Source: an uncultured Saprospiraceae bacterium (GTDB lineage Bacteria > Bacteroidota > Bacteroidia > Chitinophagales > Saprospiraceae). From it: 5,725 nt of DNA. The notes below the pieces were generated by a model that made no database searches, had not been told where the DNA came from, and saw nothing but the letters and a program-made list of their open reading frames with translations. Positions 5,574 through 5,725 of this stretch are shown here, one piece after another. Every line of letters begins with the position of its first letter. Within the stretch, counting starts at the first letter, position 1. The stretch lies in contig CALCSX010000322.1 of the NCBI GenBank assembly GCA_937894165.1, positions 1 to 5,725 of the forward strand, given 5' to 3'. The position numbers and the translations under genes are program-made.

Positions 5574-5670
5574 CCTGAAAGGGTGTAATAATATTGGTGT
5601 GGATGTCACCATTTTTAATTGATGTGGCGGTGGGCTTTAACCCACCTCTCAGATATTACGCCCTTTCAGG
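5574..5670 (+). repeat. REPIN-like element: two inverted REP-type units with inner hairpins
   Basis: CCTGAAAGGGTGTAATA (5574-5590) and TATTACGCCCTTTCAGG (5654-5670) are 17-base inverted copies with one T-G wobble. Each carries its own small CCTGAAAGG-type fold. Between them lie GGTG (5596-5599) / CACC (5607-5610) and GGTGGG (5629-5634) / CCCACC (5641-5646). Two REP units in opposite orientation around a spacer is the arrangement called REPIN, which RAYT (Y1) transposases mobilise in other bacteria. No transposase is present in the window. Confidence 0.55.
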
Positions 5671-5725
5671 TAGGGTGTCCAATTTGTTGTTCCTAAAATC
5701 ATGCTGATTTTTTTAACTTAATAGT

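Larger units (their letters stand above)
4890..5683. repeat. Imperfect inverted repeat bracketing the palindrome-rich region
   Basis: ATTGACACCCTA (4890-4901) and TAGGGTGTCCAAT (5671-5683) are inverted copies of one another except for a single inserted base. They bracket almost exactly the stretch that holds the hairpins and the coding remnant. This could mark the ends of a decayed mobile element, or be a coincidence of two short sequences. Confidence 0.3.
4869..5725. other. Gene-less region rich in palindromes
   Basis: No intact gene was found here on either strand. Short open frames that cross the hairpins look accidental. The stretch contains, in order, a three-hairpin closed element, a remnant coding frame, several isolated palindromes, and a cluster of GCCC/GGGC hairpins up to about 5680. 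The last ~45 bases are AT-rich with nothing I can name. Confidence 0.7.

Noticed and set aside
5418..5612. 64-codon minus-strand frame
   Set aside because: It lies inside the GCCC/GGGC hairpin cluster and has no protein-like character.

Overview
The window most likely comes from the chromosome of a Bacteroidota bacterium. Three observations suggest this. The DNA is AT-rich overall. Both exported proteins have signal peptides ending in the Ser-Ala-Gln pattern common in that phylum. No start codon has a clear Shine-Dalgarno sequence, and a few upstream sites loosely resemble the phylum's TTG / TAnnTTTG promoters. The taxonomic call is inference.

Layout. (1) Positions 1-940, minus strand: the N-terminal 313 residues of an exported thioredoxin-like (TlpA-type) protein, cut by the window edge just after its CxxC motif. 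(2) Positions 1104-2903, plus strand, divergent from it: a 599-residue exported class 3 lipase whose last ~170 residues look like an outer-membrane beta-barrel. It is visibly richer in G+C than its neighbours (31/60 at 1321-1380, against 15/60 at 4381-4440 in fic). (3) Positions 2965-4778, minus strand, convergent with the lipase: three genes in transcription order fic, higB, higA. These are a winged-helix Fic-domain protein with a Gln in place of the catalytic His, followed by a toxin-first HigB/HigA toxin-antitoxin pair. Upstream of fic is a symmetric array of four TAGCTCA half-sites, a strong candidate operator for the Fic protein's own winged helix. (4) Positions 4869-5725: no intact gene. 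This stretch holds a three-hairpin closed structure (4919-5033), a 53-codon remnant of a lost gene (5038-5199, minus), smaller palindromes, and a dense cluster of GCCC/GGGC hairpins ending in a REPIN-like pair of inverted repeats (5574-5670).

How the parts may work together. The minus-strand block 2965-4868 reads as a self-regulating defence or stress module. HigB would be an mRNA-cleaving ribosome-dependent toxin and HigA its antitoxin and repressor. The Fic-like protein next to it carries its own inhibitory motif and a DNA-binding domain, and a matching palindromic array sits in front of its gene. The hairpin-rich region behind it looks like an accumulation site for non-autonomous palindromic elements. 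The lipase and the thioredoxin-like protein are envelope or secreted functions with no evident link to that module.
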